From positions 2,852,001 to 2,916,000 of the forward strand of contig OY781105.1 of assembly GCA_963676635.1 (NCBI GenBank): a stretch of 64,000 nucleotides of DNA. Direction: 5' to 3'. Both the position numbers and the translations under genes were made by a program. This DNA is from GCA-002708315 sp963676635. GTDB taxonomy: Bacteria; Bacteroidota; Bacteroidia; Bacteroidales; F082. Under the pieces are notes generated by a model that ran no database searches, was not told where the DNA came from, and worked only from the letters and a program-made list of their open reading frames with translations. Shown here piece by piece: positions 36,694 through 46,133 of the stretch (its first letter is position 1; each line of letters starts with the position of its first letter).

Positions 36694-38016
36694 TTACATC
36701 AGGAAGCTCATCATAACACCGGCAGCAACAGCAGAACCAATAACACCCGAAACGTTAGGTGCCATAGCATGCATGAGCAAGTGATTTGTTGAATCATATT
36801 TTAATCCTTCATTCTGCACAACACGTGCACTATCAGGAACAGCAGATACTCCTGCAGCACCAACCAAAGGATTAACTTTATTATCCTTTCTTAGGAATAA
36901 GTTCATAATTTTTGCAAACAGAATACCACCTGAAGTAGCTACAACAAAAGAAAGTGCACCTAGAACAAATATGAGAATAGATCCTTTTGTAAGGAAAACA
37001 TCGGCTTGTGTTGATGCACCAACTGTTAAACCAAGCAGAATGGTAACAATATCAATAAGTGAATTACGTGCTGTGTCAGCAAGTCGTTTTGTTACACCAC
37101 TTTCTTTAAGGATGTTACCAAAGAATAACATACCAAGCAGTGGTAACGCACCTGGTGATATAAAAGTAGTAAGAATTAACCCGAGAATAGGGAAGATTAT
37201 TTTTTCCTGTTTACTTACTGCACGTGGTGGTTTCATACGAATTACGCGTTCACGTTTACTTGTAAGGAGACGCATAATAGGTGGCTGAATTACAGGCACA
37301 AGAGCCATATATGAATATGCTGCAATGGCGATAGGCCCAATAAGGTTTTGCGTTTGAACTCCGTTGATAATACCACCGTTAGCAAGTTTGGATGATAGGA
37401 AAATAGCAGTAGGGCCATCAGCACCACCAATAATTCCAATTGCACCAGCTTCCGGAAGATTAAATCCAAGCCACAGAGCTCCAAGAAATGTTAGAAAGAT
37501 ACCTATTTGTGCAGCAGCACCCAGGATCATAAGTCTTGGATTGGAAATAAGTGACGAGAAATCTGTCATGGCTCCAATGCCAAGGAAGATCAGTGGTGGA
37601 TATATTCCTTTTAACACACCGAAATATAAATAATTCAGCACACTTCCCTGTTGATATATACCAAGCTGAAGGTTAACACCTCCGTCCTGGAAAAACGGTA
37701 TATTACCCAATAGTATCCCAACACCAATAGGTATTAGGAGTAAGGGTTCATAATCATACTTAATGGCCAGATAAATAAATATCAGTCCAACAATTAACAT
37801 AATAAAGTGACCAACTGTCGCATTTCTAAACCCGGTAAAGCTTAAAAACTTATAAACACCGTCCATGAGATTTGAATTGCCGGCACTGGCATTTTCAATA
37901 ACCGGCTCTTTATTTATTTCGTCAGCTCTGCTTTCATTCTGAAAAAATAACAGATTCAGAATAGCTAACAGGGCAATTATTCCGAAAACAGTAACTGCCT
38001 TTCTCTGTAAATTCAT
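36694..38016 (-). CDS. mmdB: Sodium-pumping decarboxylase, beta subunit
   Basis: Membrane subunit that decarboxylates carboxybiotin and pumps sodium out. The 440 residues have a signal-like first helix, a periplasmic linker rich in polar residues (about 28-50) and some ten membrane helices. The ion-path motifs are GAIGIIGGADGPTAIFLSSK, carrying the conserved Asp, and VNPLVGAAGVSAVPDSARVV. It belongs with the biotin carrier, the small OadG-like subunit and the carboxyltransferase encoded just upstream. With methylmalonyl-CoA as substrate the complex makes propionyl-CoA and a sodium gradient. The extra N-terminal helix and linker are seen in Bacteroidota members. Confidence 0.93.
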   Translation of the reverse strand: MNLQRKAVTVFGIIALLAILNLLFFQNESRADEINKEPVIENASAGNSNLMDGVYKFLSFTGFRNATVGHFIMLIVGLIFIYLAIKYDYEPLLLIPIGVGILLGNIPFFQDGGVNLQLGIYQQGSVLNYLYFGVLKGIYPPLIFLGIGAMTDFSSLISNPRLMILGAAAQIGIFLTFLGALWLGFNLPEAGAIGIIGGADGPTAIFLSSKLANGGIINGVQTQNLIGPIAIAAYSYMALVPVIQPPIMRLLTSKRERVIRMKPPRAVSKQEKIIFPILGLILTTFISPGALPLLGMLFFGNILKESGVTKRLADTARNSLIDIVTILLGLTVGASTQADVFLTKGSILIFVLGALSFVVATSGGILFAKIMNLFLRKDNKVNPLVGAAGVSAVPDSARVVQNEGLKYDSTNHLLMHAMAPNVSGVIGSAVAAGVMMSFLM

Positions 38017-38028
38017 AATAATCTGTTA

Positions 38029-38457
38029 TTAATTAGTTTCTAATTCAACTAACATATCATCTTGCAGAACTGAGTCTCCAGGAGATACCTTAATAGATTT
38101 TACTATACCGTCTTTTTCGCTTTTAAGCTCATTTTCCATTTTCATTGCTTCGTAAATGAGTAGCTTATCTCCTTTCTTAACAGAGTCACCCTCTTTTACG
38201 AATACCTGCATAATATTACCTGGTAATGGAGCTGTTATTTTATAGCCCTTGCTTTCTGATTTTTTAATCTTATGCGAACCAGCAGGATTTTTAACTTTTG
38301 ATCTTACAAGAACAGGAGTTTTTGATGTTTGTACTTGTTTTTCAAGTTCAACAAAGTATGTTGTTCCGTTAACTTCCAGTTTAGCGGTACCCTCGTCAAG
38401 ACTTTGTATGTCTACTTCATATTTATTACCGCTTATGGTGAATTTAAATGATTTCAT
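38029..38457 (-). CDS. mmdC: Biotin carrier subunit of the decarboxylase
   Basis: A 142-residue biotinyl protein that carries the carboxyl group from the carboxyltransferase to the beta subunit. The biotin attachment site is K106 in YEAMKMENE, within a barrel-like domain (about 74-141: ITAPLPGNIMQVFVKEGDSV). The N-terminal part (1-40) forms a small beta domain with FKFTISGNKYEVDIQ, joined by a linker rich in Lys and Ser. It lies between the OadG-like and beta subunit genes with gaps of 18 and 12 bases, clearly one operon. Confidence 0.93.
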   Translation of the reverse strand: MKSFKFTISGNKYEVDIQSLDEGTAKLEVNGTTYFVELEKQVQTSKTPVLVRSKVKNPAGSHKIKKSESKGYKITAPLPGNIMQVFVKEGDSVKKGDKLLIYEAMKMENELKSEKDGIVKSIKVSPGDSVLQDDMLVELETN

Positions 38458-38475
38458 TTTTCTTTATTTTTAGCA

Positions 38476-38829
38476 TTATTTCTGGAAATACCTCATACCA
38501 TAGATTTTCGAGCTCCATGGAGAATATGTTTTAGATACTCTTTTAATAGTAATTATGTCACTTTCATCATCATGCAGGTCGCGGCACAAGTATATTGCCA
38601 TTGCTATTGCTGCACTTACTTCACCTGACACATCAAACTCTTCGTCTTTAACTTCTTTGAGTCTGTTTTCTTTCTGAAGCTTCCTTTTTTTAGTATAAAT
38701 AAGAAATTTAGACAGGTTGCTGAAAACATAATATAATACAACAAGCGCAAGAAATACGATTGTATATCCAATTAATGCAATCTCAGCCCCCTGTGTCATT
38801 ACTGATTGAATAATAATTAGTGATTCCAT
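38476..38829 (-). CDS. OadG-like small subunit of the decarboxylase
   Basis: A 117-residue protein with one N-terminal membrane helix (IALIGYTIVFLALVVLYYVFS), a basic linker (KKRKLQKENRLKEVKDE) and a soluble tail. This is the layout of the OadG/MmdD subunit that holds the carboxyltransferase to the membrane beta subunit. The C-terminal part, SAAIAMAIYLCRDLHDDESD and TYSPWSSKIYGMR, is the form typical of Bacteroidota. Its place between carboxyltransferase and biotin carrier genes supports the call more than sequence similarity does. Confidence 0.82.
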   Translation of the reverse strand: MESLIIIQSVMTQGAEIALIGYTIVFLALVVLYYVFSNLSKFLIYTKKRKLQKENRLKEVKDEEFDVSGEVSAAIAMAIYLCRDLHDDESDIITIKRVSKTYSPWSSKIYGMRYFQK

Positions 38830-38839
38830 CTGACTGTGA

Positions 38840-40399
38840 TTATAAAGGTAAATTAGAATGTTTCTTAGGTGGATTCACATCTTTCTTTGAAGAAAGTGTC
38901 TGGAGAGCACGGATAATTCTGAACCTTGTATTTCTTGGTTCAATAACATCATCAATATAACCATAGCTTGCAGCATCATAAGGATTAGCGAATTTCGTTC
39001 TGTATTCGTCTTCTTTTTCTTTGATGTACTTAGCACGCTCATTTTCGTCTTCAATTTTTCTGATGTTACGGCCTTCAAGTACTTCAACAGCACCTTCCGG
39101 ACCCATAACTGCAATTTCGCCAGAAGGCCATGCATAATTTATATCTGCACGTAATTGCTTTGATCCCATTACATCATGTGCACCACCGTAGGATTTACGC
39201 AGTGTAACAGTGATTTTTGGAACGGTAGCTTCACCATAGGCAAACAGTAACTTAGCACCGTGAATAATAATACCGCCCGACTCTTGTGCGCTTCCCGGAA
39301 GAAATCCTGGTACGTCAACAAGTGTAATAATAGGAATGTTGAAAGCATCACAAAAGCGTACAAAGCGTGCAGCTTTTCTGGAAGCGTTGATATCAAGTAC
39401 ACCGGCTAAATAGCTTGGCTGGTTGGCTACAATACCTACTGGCATTCCGTTCATCTTTGCAAAACCAACAACAATGTTTTGAGCATAATGTCGCTGCACT
39501 TCTAGAAATTCAGCGTAATCAGCTATTGAATAGATGATGTCTTTTACATTGTAAGGCTGGTTTGGATTTACCGGGATTATCTCGTTTAGTATATCCTCTT
39601 TGCGATCGATAGGGTCAGTACACTCTGTAATAATCGGGTCTTCCAGATTGTTTTGTGGCAAATAGCACAGTAGTTTGCGAATGAGCATCATTCCTTCTTC
39701 TTCATCCTCAGAAATAAAATGAGCTACACCTGACTTTTTACCATGAACATCAGGGCCACCAAGGTCTTCTGTTGTTATATCTTCTCCTGTAACAGTTTTT
39801 GCTACCTTTGGTCCGGTAACAAACATATAACTGTTTTCTTTACTCATCATAACAAAATCAGTAAGAGCAGGTGAGTAAACAGCGCCACCGGCACAAGGGC
39901 CGAATATTGCTGAAATCTGTGGAACTACGCCTGAAGCCAGGATGTTACGCTGGAATATCTCAGCATAGCCGGCAAGACTCTTAACACCTTCCTGTATTCT
40001 GGCCCCGCCACTATCGTTAATACCAATAACTGGTGCACCCACTTTCATTGCCTGATCCATAATTTTGCAAATCTTTTTTGCATATGTTTCAGATAATGAA
40101 CCTCCAAACACAGTGAAGTCCTGAGAGAAAACATAAACAACTCTGCCGTCAATAGTACCGTGACCGGTAACTACACCATCAGTAAGAAATTTTTGTTTTT
40201 CAAGACCAAAAGCATGTGTTTGATGTGTTACAAACATGTCAAACTCTTCAAAACTTCCCTCGTCCAGCAGTAAATCAATTCTTTCACGGGCAGTGAGTTT
40301 GCCCTTACTATGCTGCGACTCAATTCGTTTCTCACCACCTCCAAGTTTTGCTTCCTCGCGCTTTGAAAGCAAGTTCTGGATGTTGTCTTCAATTGTCAT
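38840..40399 (-). CDS. mmdA: Methylmalonyl-CoA decarboxylase alpha subunit / acyl-CoA carboxyltransferase
   Basis: A 519-residue carboxyltransferase of the propionyl-CoA carboxylase beta/MmdA family. Two crotonase-like halves are visible: GKLTARERIDLLLDEGSFEE, VYVFSQDFTVFGGSLSETYA, INDSGGARIQEGVKSLAGYAEIF and FGPCAGGAVYSPALTDF in the first, and IVANQPSYLAGVLDINASRKAARFVRFCDAFNIPI, DVPGFLPG and GGAHDVMGSKQLRAD in the second. In this operon it most likely takes the carboxyl group from (S)-methylmalonyl-CoA to biotin. Epimerase upstream and sodium pump subunits downstream complete the succinate-to-propionate branch. Confidence 0.95.
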   Translation of the reverse strand: MTIEDNIQNLLSKREEAKLGGGEKRIESQHSKGKLTARERIDLLLDEGSFEEFDMFVTHQTHAFGLEKQKFLTDGVVTGHGTIDGRVVYVFSQDFTVFGGSLSETYAKKICKIMDQAMKVGAPVIGINDSGGARIQEGVKSLAGYAEIFQRNILASGVVPQISAIFGPCAGGAVYSPALTDFVMMSKENSYMFVTGPKVAKTVTGEDITTEDLGGPDVHGKKSGVAHFISEDEEEGMMLIRKLLCYLPQNNLEDPIITECTDPIDRKEDILNEIIPVNPNQPYNVKDIIYSIADYAEFLEVQRHYAQNIVVGFAKMNGMPVGIVANQPSYLAGVLDINASRKAARFVRFCDAFNIPIITLVDVPGFLPGSAQESGGIIIHGAKLLFAYGEATVPKITVTLRKSYGGAHDVMGSKQLRADINYAWPSGEIAVMGPEGAVEVLEGRNIRKIEDENERAKYIKEKEDEYRTKFANPYDAASYGYIDDVIEPRNTRFRIIRALQTLSSKKDVNPPKKHSNLPL

Positions 40400-40453
40400 G
40401 ATTTATTATTTTCAGTATTTTTATTAGCCAGTAGCTTAGTACTTGCTTGTTTA

Positions 40454-40870
40454 TTATTGCTTTTTATTTTTGTCTTCGCAGAGCTCGGTAAGCACACCGA
40501 ATGTTGATTTAGGATGTAAAAAGGCAATATCCAAACCTTCAGCACCTTTGCGGGGTGATTTGTCAATTAGTCTTACTCCTTTTTCTTCTGCGTCTTTTAA
40601 TGATTCTTCTATTCCATTGGTGGCAAATGCCATGTGATGTATTCCCTGACCGCGCTTTTCGATGAATTTTGCTATGGGGCCGTCTTCAGCTGTACTTTCC
40701 AGTAATTCAATCTTTGTTTGTCCGATTTTGAAAAAAGCTGTCTTGACTTTTTGGTCTTTTACCTCCTCAACAGCATAACATTTTAACCCAAGTGTTTGTT
40801 CATAAAAATTAATCGCGTCTTCAAGATTTGAAACCGCGATTCCAATGTGCTCTATGTGAGATAGTTCCAT
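40454..40870 (-). CDS. mce: Methylmalonyl-CoA epimerase
   Basis: Interconverts (R)- and (S)-methylmalonyl-CoA, linking a mutase to the decarboxylase. The 138-residue vicinal-oxygen-chelate protein has IEHIGIAVSNLEDAINFYE with the first metal His, KTAFFKIGQTKIELLEST, GQGIHHMAFATNGIEESL with the second metal His, and FLHPKSTFGVLTELCE with the metal Glu. All ligands are present. It is the first gene of the mmd operon, 54 bases before mmdA. The mutase itself is not in the window; IcmF at 10.7 kb does not have methylmalonyl-type active-site residues. Confidence 0.94.
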   Translation of the reverse strand: MELSHIEHIGIAVSNLEDAINFYEQTLGLKCYAVEEVKDQKVKTAFFKIGQTKIELLESTAEDGPIAKFIEKRGQGIHHMAFATNGIEESLKDAEEKGVRLIDKSPRKGAEGLDIAFLHPKSTFGVLTELCEDKNKKQ

Positions 40871-41040
40871 ATTCTTTTAAATGTTGTGAAATAATTCACA
40901 AAATTATATATTTTTTACTTCATGACATTTAACAAATTGTTATTATTTTTAGAATTCAGAATCATACCAAATAAGGATAAGTATTTCCTGATTTTGAAAT
41001 GATAAGGAGATTAAATATTATTGTAAAAAATTTTTTATCA

Positions 41041-42552
41041 ATGTACAGATTTTTCTTTGTGTTTTTTGCGATTATCTTTTCTGTGTCTGTTAAAGGACAA
41101 AGCTTTACGGATATCAAAGCTGGTTTAACCGGTGTTAGTGAAAGTGCGTGTAACTGGATAGACTATAATGAAGATGGTGCTCCCGATATTTTTGTCACGG
41201 GTGATTTTTATAATAATTCGGGACATAAAGTATTAACAAAGTTGTACAAAAATCTTAGAAACAACAGATTTGCTGAGGTGCCAACCTATGTTGTAAATAT
41301 TAACAGGGGGGATTTCGACTGGGGTGATTATAATAATGATGGTATTGAAGATTTGTTTATAACAGGTGAAAATTCAAAAGGCAATGTTGTGTCATATCTT
41401 TATAAAGGTAACAGAACAAATCAGTTTTCAGTTGTGCCGGTTCATATTACTGGCTATCGTGATGGAAGTGTAGAGTGGGGGGATTATGACGGAGACGGTG
41501 ATTTGGATATTCTTATAGTTGGAGATACTAAAGATGGCCCTCAGTCATCAATTTACAGAAATAACAGAGATAACACTTTTTCAAAGATTAAAGCCGGGTT
41601 TCCCGGGGTAACTTATGGAACAGGACGTTGGTGTGATTATGATAATGATGGTGATCTTGATGTTCTGATTTCTGGTAATGAGAGCTCCGGAATTGTATTT
41701 ACAGCTCTGTATAAAAATGATAAAGGAAGTTTTATTGATCAAAATATAGGGTTTAAAGGTTTGAAATTGAATGATGCTGCCTGGGGTGATTATGATAATG
41801 ATGGCGATGAGGATTTGGTTATTGTTGGTGAATCTCAAAATGGCTCTGTTGAAAGCCGGCTTTATAGAAATAATGGTACGGGAGGATTTAGTCAGGTTTT
41901 CCCTGGTTTTATGAATGTACGTTCAGGATCAGTCGACTGGGGTGATATGGATCATGATGGTGATTTGGACTTGCTTCTTACGGGTGAAAGTGCTAATGGT
42001 CCTGTATCCAAAGTGTATAGAAATGACCGGAATGGGGGTTTTTATGATATTCATGCTGATATCACGGGGTTGTATATGAGTGATGGGCGATGGGGCGATT
42101 ATGATAACGACGGCGATTTGGATGCTGTGGTTTCGGGGATGTCTCAAAATTATCAATTTATTTCAAGGGTGTACAGAAATGATCCTGTGCATACGGATAC
42201 TGTTATTGATAAAAGTTCTGAGAATATATGGAATAACACTGTGGTGGTTTATCCAGGCCAGAAAAATATATATTATTATGTATTTGCTTCCTGCTATTGT
42301 GATTTTAATGGTGATGGTTCTGAAAGTTACAATGTGTTTTTTAGTCCGGTTAAAAAACAAACTAGACTTCATCAGCTTCAGGAAGAGTTTAACAGGGTAA
42401 TTAGAAAAACGTTCCCTAATTGGGTTGAGTTTGATCAGGCTTATATTATTGAGAATGGTTTTGTTACTATTGCCAATGCCAATGAATCAAAAAGAATAGC
42501 TATTGATGAATACAAATCCAGCGGATTTAGTGTTCATGAATTAAATTGGTAG
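41041..42552 (+). CDS. Secreted FG-GAP/VCBS repeat protein
   Basis: A surface or secreted protein of 503 residues from the ATG at 41041, which opens a clear signal peptide (MYRFFFVFFAIIFSVSVKGQ). An ATG at 40999 would add 14 residues. Residues about 20-395 hold seven FG-GAP-like repeats of some 58 residues, each with a calcium loop such as WGDYDNDGDLDxLxxG and ending in LYRNN, enough for one seven-bladed propeller. The final 110 residues (VVVYPGQKNIYYYVFASCYC...) match nothing I know; they contain another DFNGDGSE loop and two cysteines. No T9SS sorting domain is evident. Likely role: adhesion or ligand binding. Confidence 0.82.
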   Translation: MYRFFFVFFAIIFSVSVKGQSFTDIKAGLTGVSESACNWIDYNEDGAPDIFVTGDFYNNSGHKVLTKLYKNLRNNRFAEVPTYVVNINRGDFDWGDYNNDGIEDLFITGENSKGNVVSYLYKGNRTNQFSVVPVHITGYRDGSVEWGDYDGDGDLDILIVGDTKDGPQSSIYRNNRDNTFSKIKAGFPGVTYGTGRWCDYDNDGDLDVLISGNESSGIVFTALYKNDKGSFIDQNIGFKGLKLNDAAWGDYDNDGDEDLVIVGESQNGSVESRLYRNNGTGGFSQVFPGFMNVRSGSVDWGDMDHDGDLDLLLTGESANGPVSKVYRNDRNGGFYDIHADITGLYMSDGRWGDYDNDGDLDAVVSGMSQNYQFISRVYRNDPVHTDTVIDKSSENIWNNTVVVYPGQKNIYYYVFASCYCDFNGDGSESYNVFFSPVKKQTRLHQLQEEFNRVIRKTFPNWVEFDQAYIIENGFVTIANANESKRIAIDEYKSSGFSVHELNW

Positions 42553-42578
42553 TATGTATGAAAGTTAAGCCGGGTTGC

Positions 42579-42878
42579 TTAACCCCTGTATTCTTTCAAT
42601 TTTTCAATGGCTTCCAGATGTTCTTCGAATTTCCTTATACCATGACGTGTTATCTTGTATGTAGTTTTTGGCTTGTTGTCAATAAATTGCTTTTTCGATT
42701 TTACCATATTATGCTTAACAAGTGCTGAAATGTGATTGTTAAGATTTCCGTCTGTTAGATCTAGTTTATCACGTAGTACTGTAAATCCTACCCAGTTGCT
42801 TTGTGATAAAAGTATCATTATTCCCAACCTGATTCTGTTGTCAAATACTTTGTTGATATTTTCAATTATGTCATTCAT
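42579..42878 (-). CDS. Winged-helix transcriptional regulator
   Basis: A 99-residue protein made of one winged-helix domain of the HTH_34/PadR-like kind. DNRIRLGIMILLSQSNWVGF forms the first helices, LRDKLDLTDGNLNNHISALV the recognition region, and KPKTTYKITRHGIRKFEEHL the wing and last helix. Such small regulators in Bacteroidota often sit beside the membrane protein gene they control, but here the neighbours are ispG and the convergent FG-GAP gene, so the target is not evident. Confidence 0.85.
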   Translation of the reverse strand: MNDIIENINKVFDNRIRLGIMILLSQSNWVGFTVLRDKLDLTDGNLNNHISALVKHNMVKSKKQFIDNKPKTTYKITRHGIRKFEEHLEAIEKLKEYRG

Positions 42879-42910
42879 AGAAAAGGACTTTGGGTTCCAA
42901 AGATAATGAA

Positions 42911-44347
42911 TTATTTTGTTCGGATGTATCTTAGCAGGGTTTCAACAGCATCTTCTTCATTAACGTTTTTTTGTATTACTTTTCCTTTACGGTAGAGGTC
43001 AGCTTTGCCAAGGGATTTACCAACAATACCGTAATCAGCATCATGCATCTCCCCGGGGCCGTTTACAATACATCCCATTACTCCAATTTTAAGGTTTTTC
43101 ATCCTTCCTGCTTTTTCTTTTAGCTTATTATGAATATTCTCCACATTAATGGTAGTACGAGCACAAGTTGGACATGCCACAAACTCTGTGAATGAAGTCC
43201 TTAATCTGGTTATTTGTAAAATTATTAATGCACACAGTGATGCTTTTTCTGATTCTTCTGATTTGATATACAATCCACGGATGGTATGCGAATAATAATA
43301 TGATATAATATCAACAGCCATGCGTATGGGCAAATCATCATCTCTTACACCTCTGTAGTTAAAAACACTGATATCTGTCTCTCCTTTATGTGATGATATA
43401 TTATTAATATCAAAATCTGTGTATTTCGATTTAGTCTCTGTAATAACCGGAATATTAATGTTTTTTATTGCATCAGCATTAATGCTAATCTTTTCCGGAG
43501 ATTGAACAGCCTGTAAGTTTCTGCTGCCATACAGATTAACTATTTTTAAAGCAACAGGAATTTCGTTAAAAGGGTTTTCTGTAAGAGATACGCGGATTGT
43601 ATCACCAATTCCATGCGACAGCAAATAGCCAATTCCGGCAGCCGATTTAATTCTTCCTTCTATTCCGTTTCCGGCTTCTGTAACTCCCAAATGGAAGGGG
43701 TAGTTATATCCATTATTATCAAGGGCTTTCTTTAACAGGAGATTTGCTTCGATCATTATTTTTACATCACTGGCTTTCAGGGCTACCACAAGGTTATGAA
43801 AATCAAGCTTCCTGAAGGCTTCAATAAACTCAAGTAGTGACTCTACCATCCCGGTAACTGTATTGCCGTACTTCTGTAATATTCTGTTTGAAAGCGAGCC
43901 GTGGTTTACTCCTATGCGGATAGCGGTGTTATTTTGCTTGCAGATATTTACTAATGGGGTTAGCTTTTCGCAAATATGTGTAATAACTTTATCGCGGGGT
44001 AGTTCATTATTCCATTTTTCTGAAATATAGTTGCCTGGATTAATTCTTACTTTCTCACAATATTGTGCTGCTATTTCTCCTACTTTGGGATTGAAATGGA
44101 TATCGGCTATTAAAGGGATGGTGATGCCTTCAGATGATAGTTGTGATTGTATATTTTTCAGATTCTCAGCTTCACGAATATTACGTGTTGACACACGAAC
44201 CATCTGACATCCTGAATTTACCAGTTTGATAATTTGTTTAACTGTGGCATTGGTATCTGAAGTATCAGTGTTTGTCATCGATTGTACAATAACAGGGTTG
44301 TCACTACCAATGGCTATGTTTCCAATGTTAACAGTGCCTATTGTCAA
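42911..44347 (-). CDS. ispG: 4-hydroxy-3-methylbut-2-enyl-diphosphate synthase (IspG)
   Basis: Iron-sulfur enzyme of the methylerythritol phosphate pathway, making HMBPP for isoprenoids. The 478 residues start at a TTG (44347), because an in-frame TAA lies six bases upstream and no ATG precedes the conserved VQSMTNTDTSDTNATVKQI. The N-terminal TIM barrel runs to about residue 270, then a short inserted segment, then the cluster domain with C392 and C395 (ACPTCARTT) and C426 (VMGCIVNGPGEM). Many Bacteroidota IspG proteins have a larger middle domain and about 600 residues; this one is intermediate, with only about 100 inserted residues. It looks complete. Confidence 0.94.
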   Translation of the reverse strand: MTIGTVNIGNIAIGSDNPVIVQSMTNTDTSDTNATVKQIIKLVNSGCQMVRVSTRNIREAENLKNIQSQLSSEGITIPLIADIHFNPKVGEIAAQYCEKVRINPGNYISEKWNNELPRDKVITHICEKLTPLVNICKQNNTAIRIGVNHGSLSNRILQKYGNTVTGMVESLLEFIEAFRKLDFHNLVVALKASDVKIMIEANLLLKKALDNNGYNYPFHLGVTEAGNGIEGRIKSAAGIGYLLSHGIGDTIRVSLTENPFNEIPVALKIVNLYGSRNLQAVQSPEKISINADAIKNINIPVITETKSKYTDFDINNISSHKGETDISVFNYRGVRDDDLPIRMAVDIISYYYSHTIRGLYIKSEESEKASLCALIILQITRLRTSFTEFVACPTCARTTINVENIHNKLKEKAGRMKNLKIGVMGCIVNGPGEMHDADYGIVGKSLGKADLYRKGKVIQKNVNEEDAVETLLRYIRTK

Positions 44348-44360
44348 AATTTATTCTGAT

Positions 44361-44969
44361 TTAGTAAATCTGGTAAGAAATACCCAGATTAATGATTCCT
44401 TTATAACCGTAACCCACTTCAAAGAAGCCGCCAAAGTCACCTCCAACACGCATCCCTATGGCATTTATTTGCCATGCTATGCTGCTGATGCTCCCCGACT
44501 GGTTTTCAATACCACTTTCAGGAACAGATTCAAGGTTTTCAGTGCCAACAGTGTATCCAATACTCAATCCTGAATACAGCTGTACTTTGTTAAGATTTTT
44601 ATATCTGTACTGGAAGTCGCCGGCAACTGTTATACATTGTCTGTCTAATATACCAATATATTGTCCAACGTTGTAAATTTTGGCTGATGATGTATGATAG
44701 CTTCCTGAAACGCCGAACATTACAATTCCGCTTTTTGGGATATACCTGTAACCTGCTGATACAACACCGGTACCTGAATAACTATCACGCACATACCTTT
44801 CTTCCGGAAAGATATCGTTAAGGACTCCGGAATTAAATTTCTGAATTGATTCCGGTGCTGGTGTGCCAAATGATGCTCTTATGTCGTGATGTGCATAACT
44901 TCTTTCCCAGCTTTGGGCGCCTGCGCATATATATAATAATATGAGTATTACCGAAAGTACTTGTTTTTT
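44361..44969 (-). CDS. Outer-membrane beta-barrel-like protein
   Basis: A 202-residue protein from the ATG at 44969, which gives a clean signal peptide (KKQVLSVILILLYICAGAQ); an ATG ten codons earlier is less likely. The rest alternates hydrophobic and polar residues with many Gly and aromatic positions (AGYRYIPKSGIVMFGVSGSY, LSIGYTVG, GFFEVGYGYKGIINLGISYQ) and ends in tyrosine, as small outer membrane barrels do. No specific family is recognised. It lies 13 bases upstream of ispG on the same strand and may be co-transcribed with it. Confidence 0.7.
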   Translation of the reverse strand, partial: KKQVLSVILILLYICAGAQSWERSYAHHDIRASFGTPAPESIQKFNSGVLNDIFPEERYVRDSYSGTGVVSAGYRYIPKSGIVMFGVSGSYHTSSAKIYNVGQYIGILDRQCITVAGDFQYRYKNLNKVQLYSGLSIGYTVGTENLESVPESGIENQSGSISSIAWQINAIGMRVGGDFGGFFEVGYGYKGIINLGISYQIY

Positions 44970-45110
44970 CATCTGTATCTGATATTTATCATCCTGCAAT
45001 AAAAGGGAATTGTATTGGCCAAAAGTAATACATTATTTTTTGACTGTGCTTAAGTTGTTAAGTCAAAATTATCTTTTGGAATAAAAGCCATAAACAAACA
45101 CTATTTTTTT

Positions 45111-45118
45111 TACTTTTG
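45111..45118 (+). promoter_or_regulatory. -7 promoter box of corA
   Basis: TACTTTTG matches TAnnTTTG and ends only 7 bases before the corA ATG. Transcription would then start at or within a few bases of the ATG, implying a leaderless or near-leaderless mRNA. Confidence 0.5.
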
Positions 45119-45125
45119 ACAACTT

Positions 45126-46034
45126 ATGAGAGAAGTAATAAAAATAGGTAGGTTAAGATGGCTTCATATCAGCGATCCCACTGATGAGGATTTCAATGAA
45201 TTTGAAACTAAATTTCATTTTCACCAGTTGGATATTGAAGATTGTAAGCAGATTAATCAAAGGCCTAAAATCGATATTTATGATGATTATTACTTTTTAA
45301 TATTGCATTTCCCTGTTTTTGATCGTAAAAACTTGTTTGTAAAACCCAGGGAGCTTAAGGTGTTTTGGGGTGAAGATTTTATTATCACTGTTGGAAAAAC
45401 TCATTGGGTTGTGGATAAACTGGTGGAAGAAGCCAAAGAACAGGAAAAAAATGATATTGATTTTGAAATAGGTACCTCGGATGCTTTGCTCTATACTATT
45501 CTGGAAAAGCTAATGACAGAATCAGTGTTTATCCTGAGAAAGATCGGACTTGAGCTTGAGCTTATTAACAGGGAGCTGTTCTCCAATAAGCAACGCCGGA
45601 TTATTGAGCGACTTTCTGTTACCAGGAAGAATATTATTGCTATAAATACTATGTTTAAACCACAGCTGAGGGTTTTTAATAAATTTGAATCAGGTAAGGT
45701 TGAGGGTTTTGCTGATAATATGGAAGATTACTGGGGTAATATCCTTGACTATTACAATAAAATGTGGGATATGACAGAGGATTATGGTGAGCTGATAGAA
45801 GGGCTGTCTACTACTTTTGACTCAATGCAGACCAACAAAACCAATGAAATAATGAAGATACTCACTCTTATTTCTTCTATTATTCTGCCACTAACTTTTT
45901 TAACTGGTGTTTATGGGATGAATGTATTGCTTCCATTTCAGGGTGATAACCAGGCTTTCTGGATAATTTTAGTTGTTATGATAGTTATTAGTGGCGGCAT
46001 GGTTTTATACTTCAGGAGGAAGAAGTGGATGTGA
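45126..46034 (+). CDS. corA: CorA family magnesium/cobalt channel
   Basis: Divalent metal channel of the inner membrane. The 302-residue protein has an N-terminal cytoplasmic domain (WLHISDPTDEDFNEFETKFH, FLILHFPVF), a long helical stalk (about 150-240) and two C-terminal membrane helices, the first ending in the selectivity motif LTFLTGVYGMN. The loop after the motif (VLLPFQGDNQAFW) resembles the usual MPE/QMPE region. The basic tail RRKKWM is typical. The promoter box lies so close to the ATG that the mRNA may be leaderless. Mg, Ni or Co preference cannot be told from sequence. Confidence 0.93.
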   Translation: MREVIKIGRLRWLHISDPTDEDFNEFETKFHFHQLDIEDCKQINQRPKIDIYDDYYFLILHFPVFDRKNLFVKPRELKVFWGEDFIITVGKTHWVVDKLVEEAKEQEKNDIDFEIGTSDALLYTILEKLMTESVFILRKIGLELELINRELFSNKQRRIIERLSVTRKNIIAINTMFKPQLRVFNKFESGKVEGFADNMEDYWGNILDYYNKMWDMTEDYGELIEGLSTTFDSMQTNKTNEIMKILTLISSIILPLTFLTGVYGMNVLLPFQGDNQAFWIILVVMIVISGGMVLYFRRKKWM

Positions 46035-46133
46035 ATGGGATTTGTAATCTGTGATAGTTTACATACCTTTAATAGCTGATATTAACAGCCTAAACGGGCT
46101 TGTAGTTAACTCATTTCGTTGTAAAGTTGCTTT

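Noticed and set aside
41581..42156. Minus-strand frames rich in Ile across the FG-GAP gene
   Set aside because: They are antisense shadows of the calcium-loop repeats (DNDGD codons) and have no independent support.
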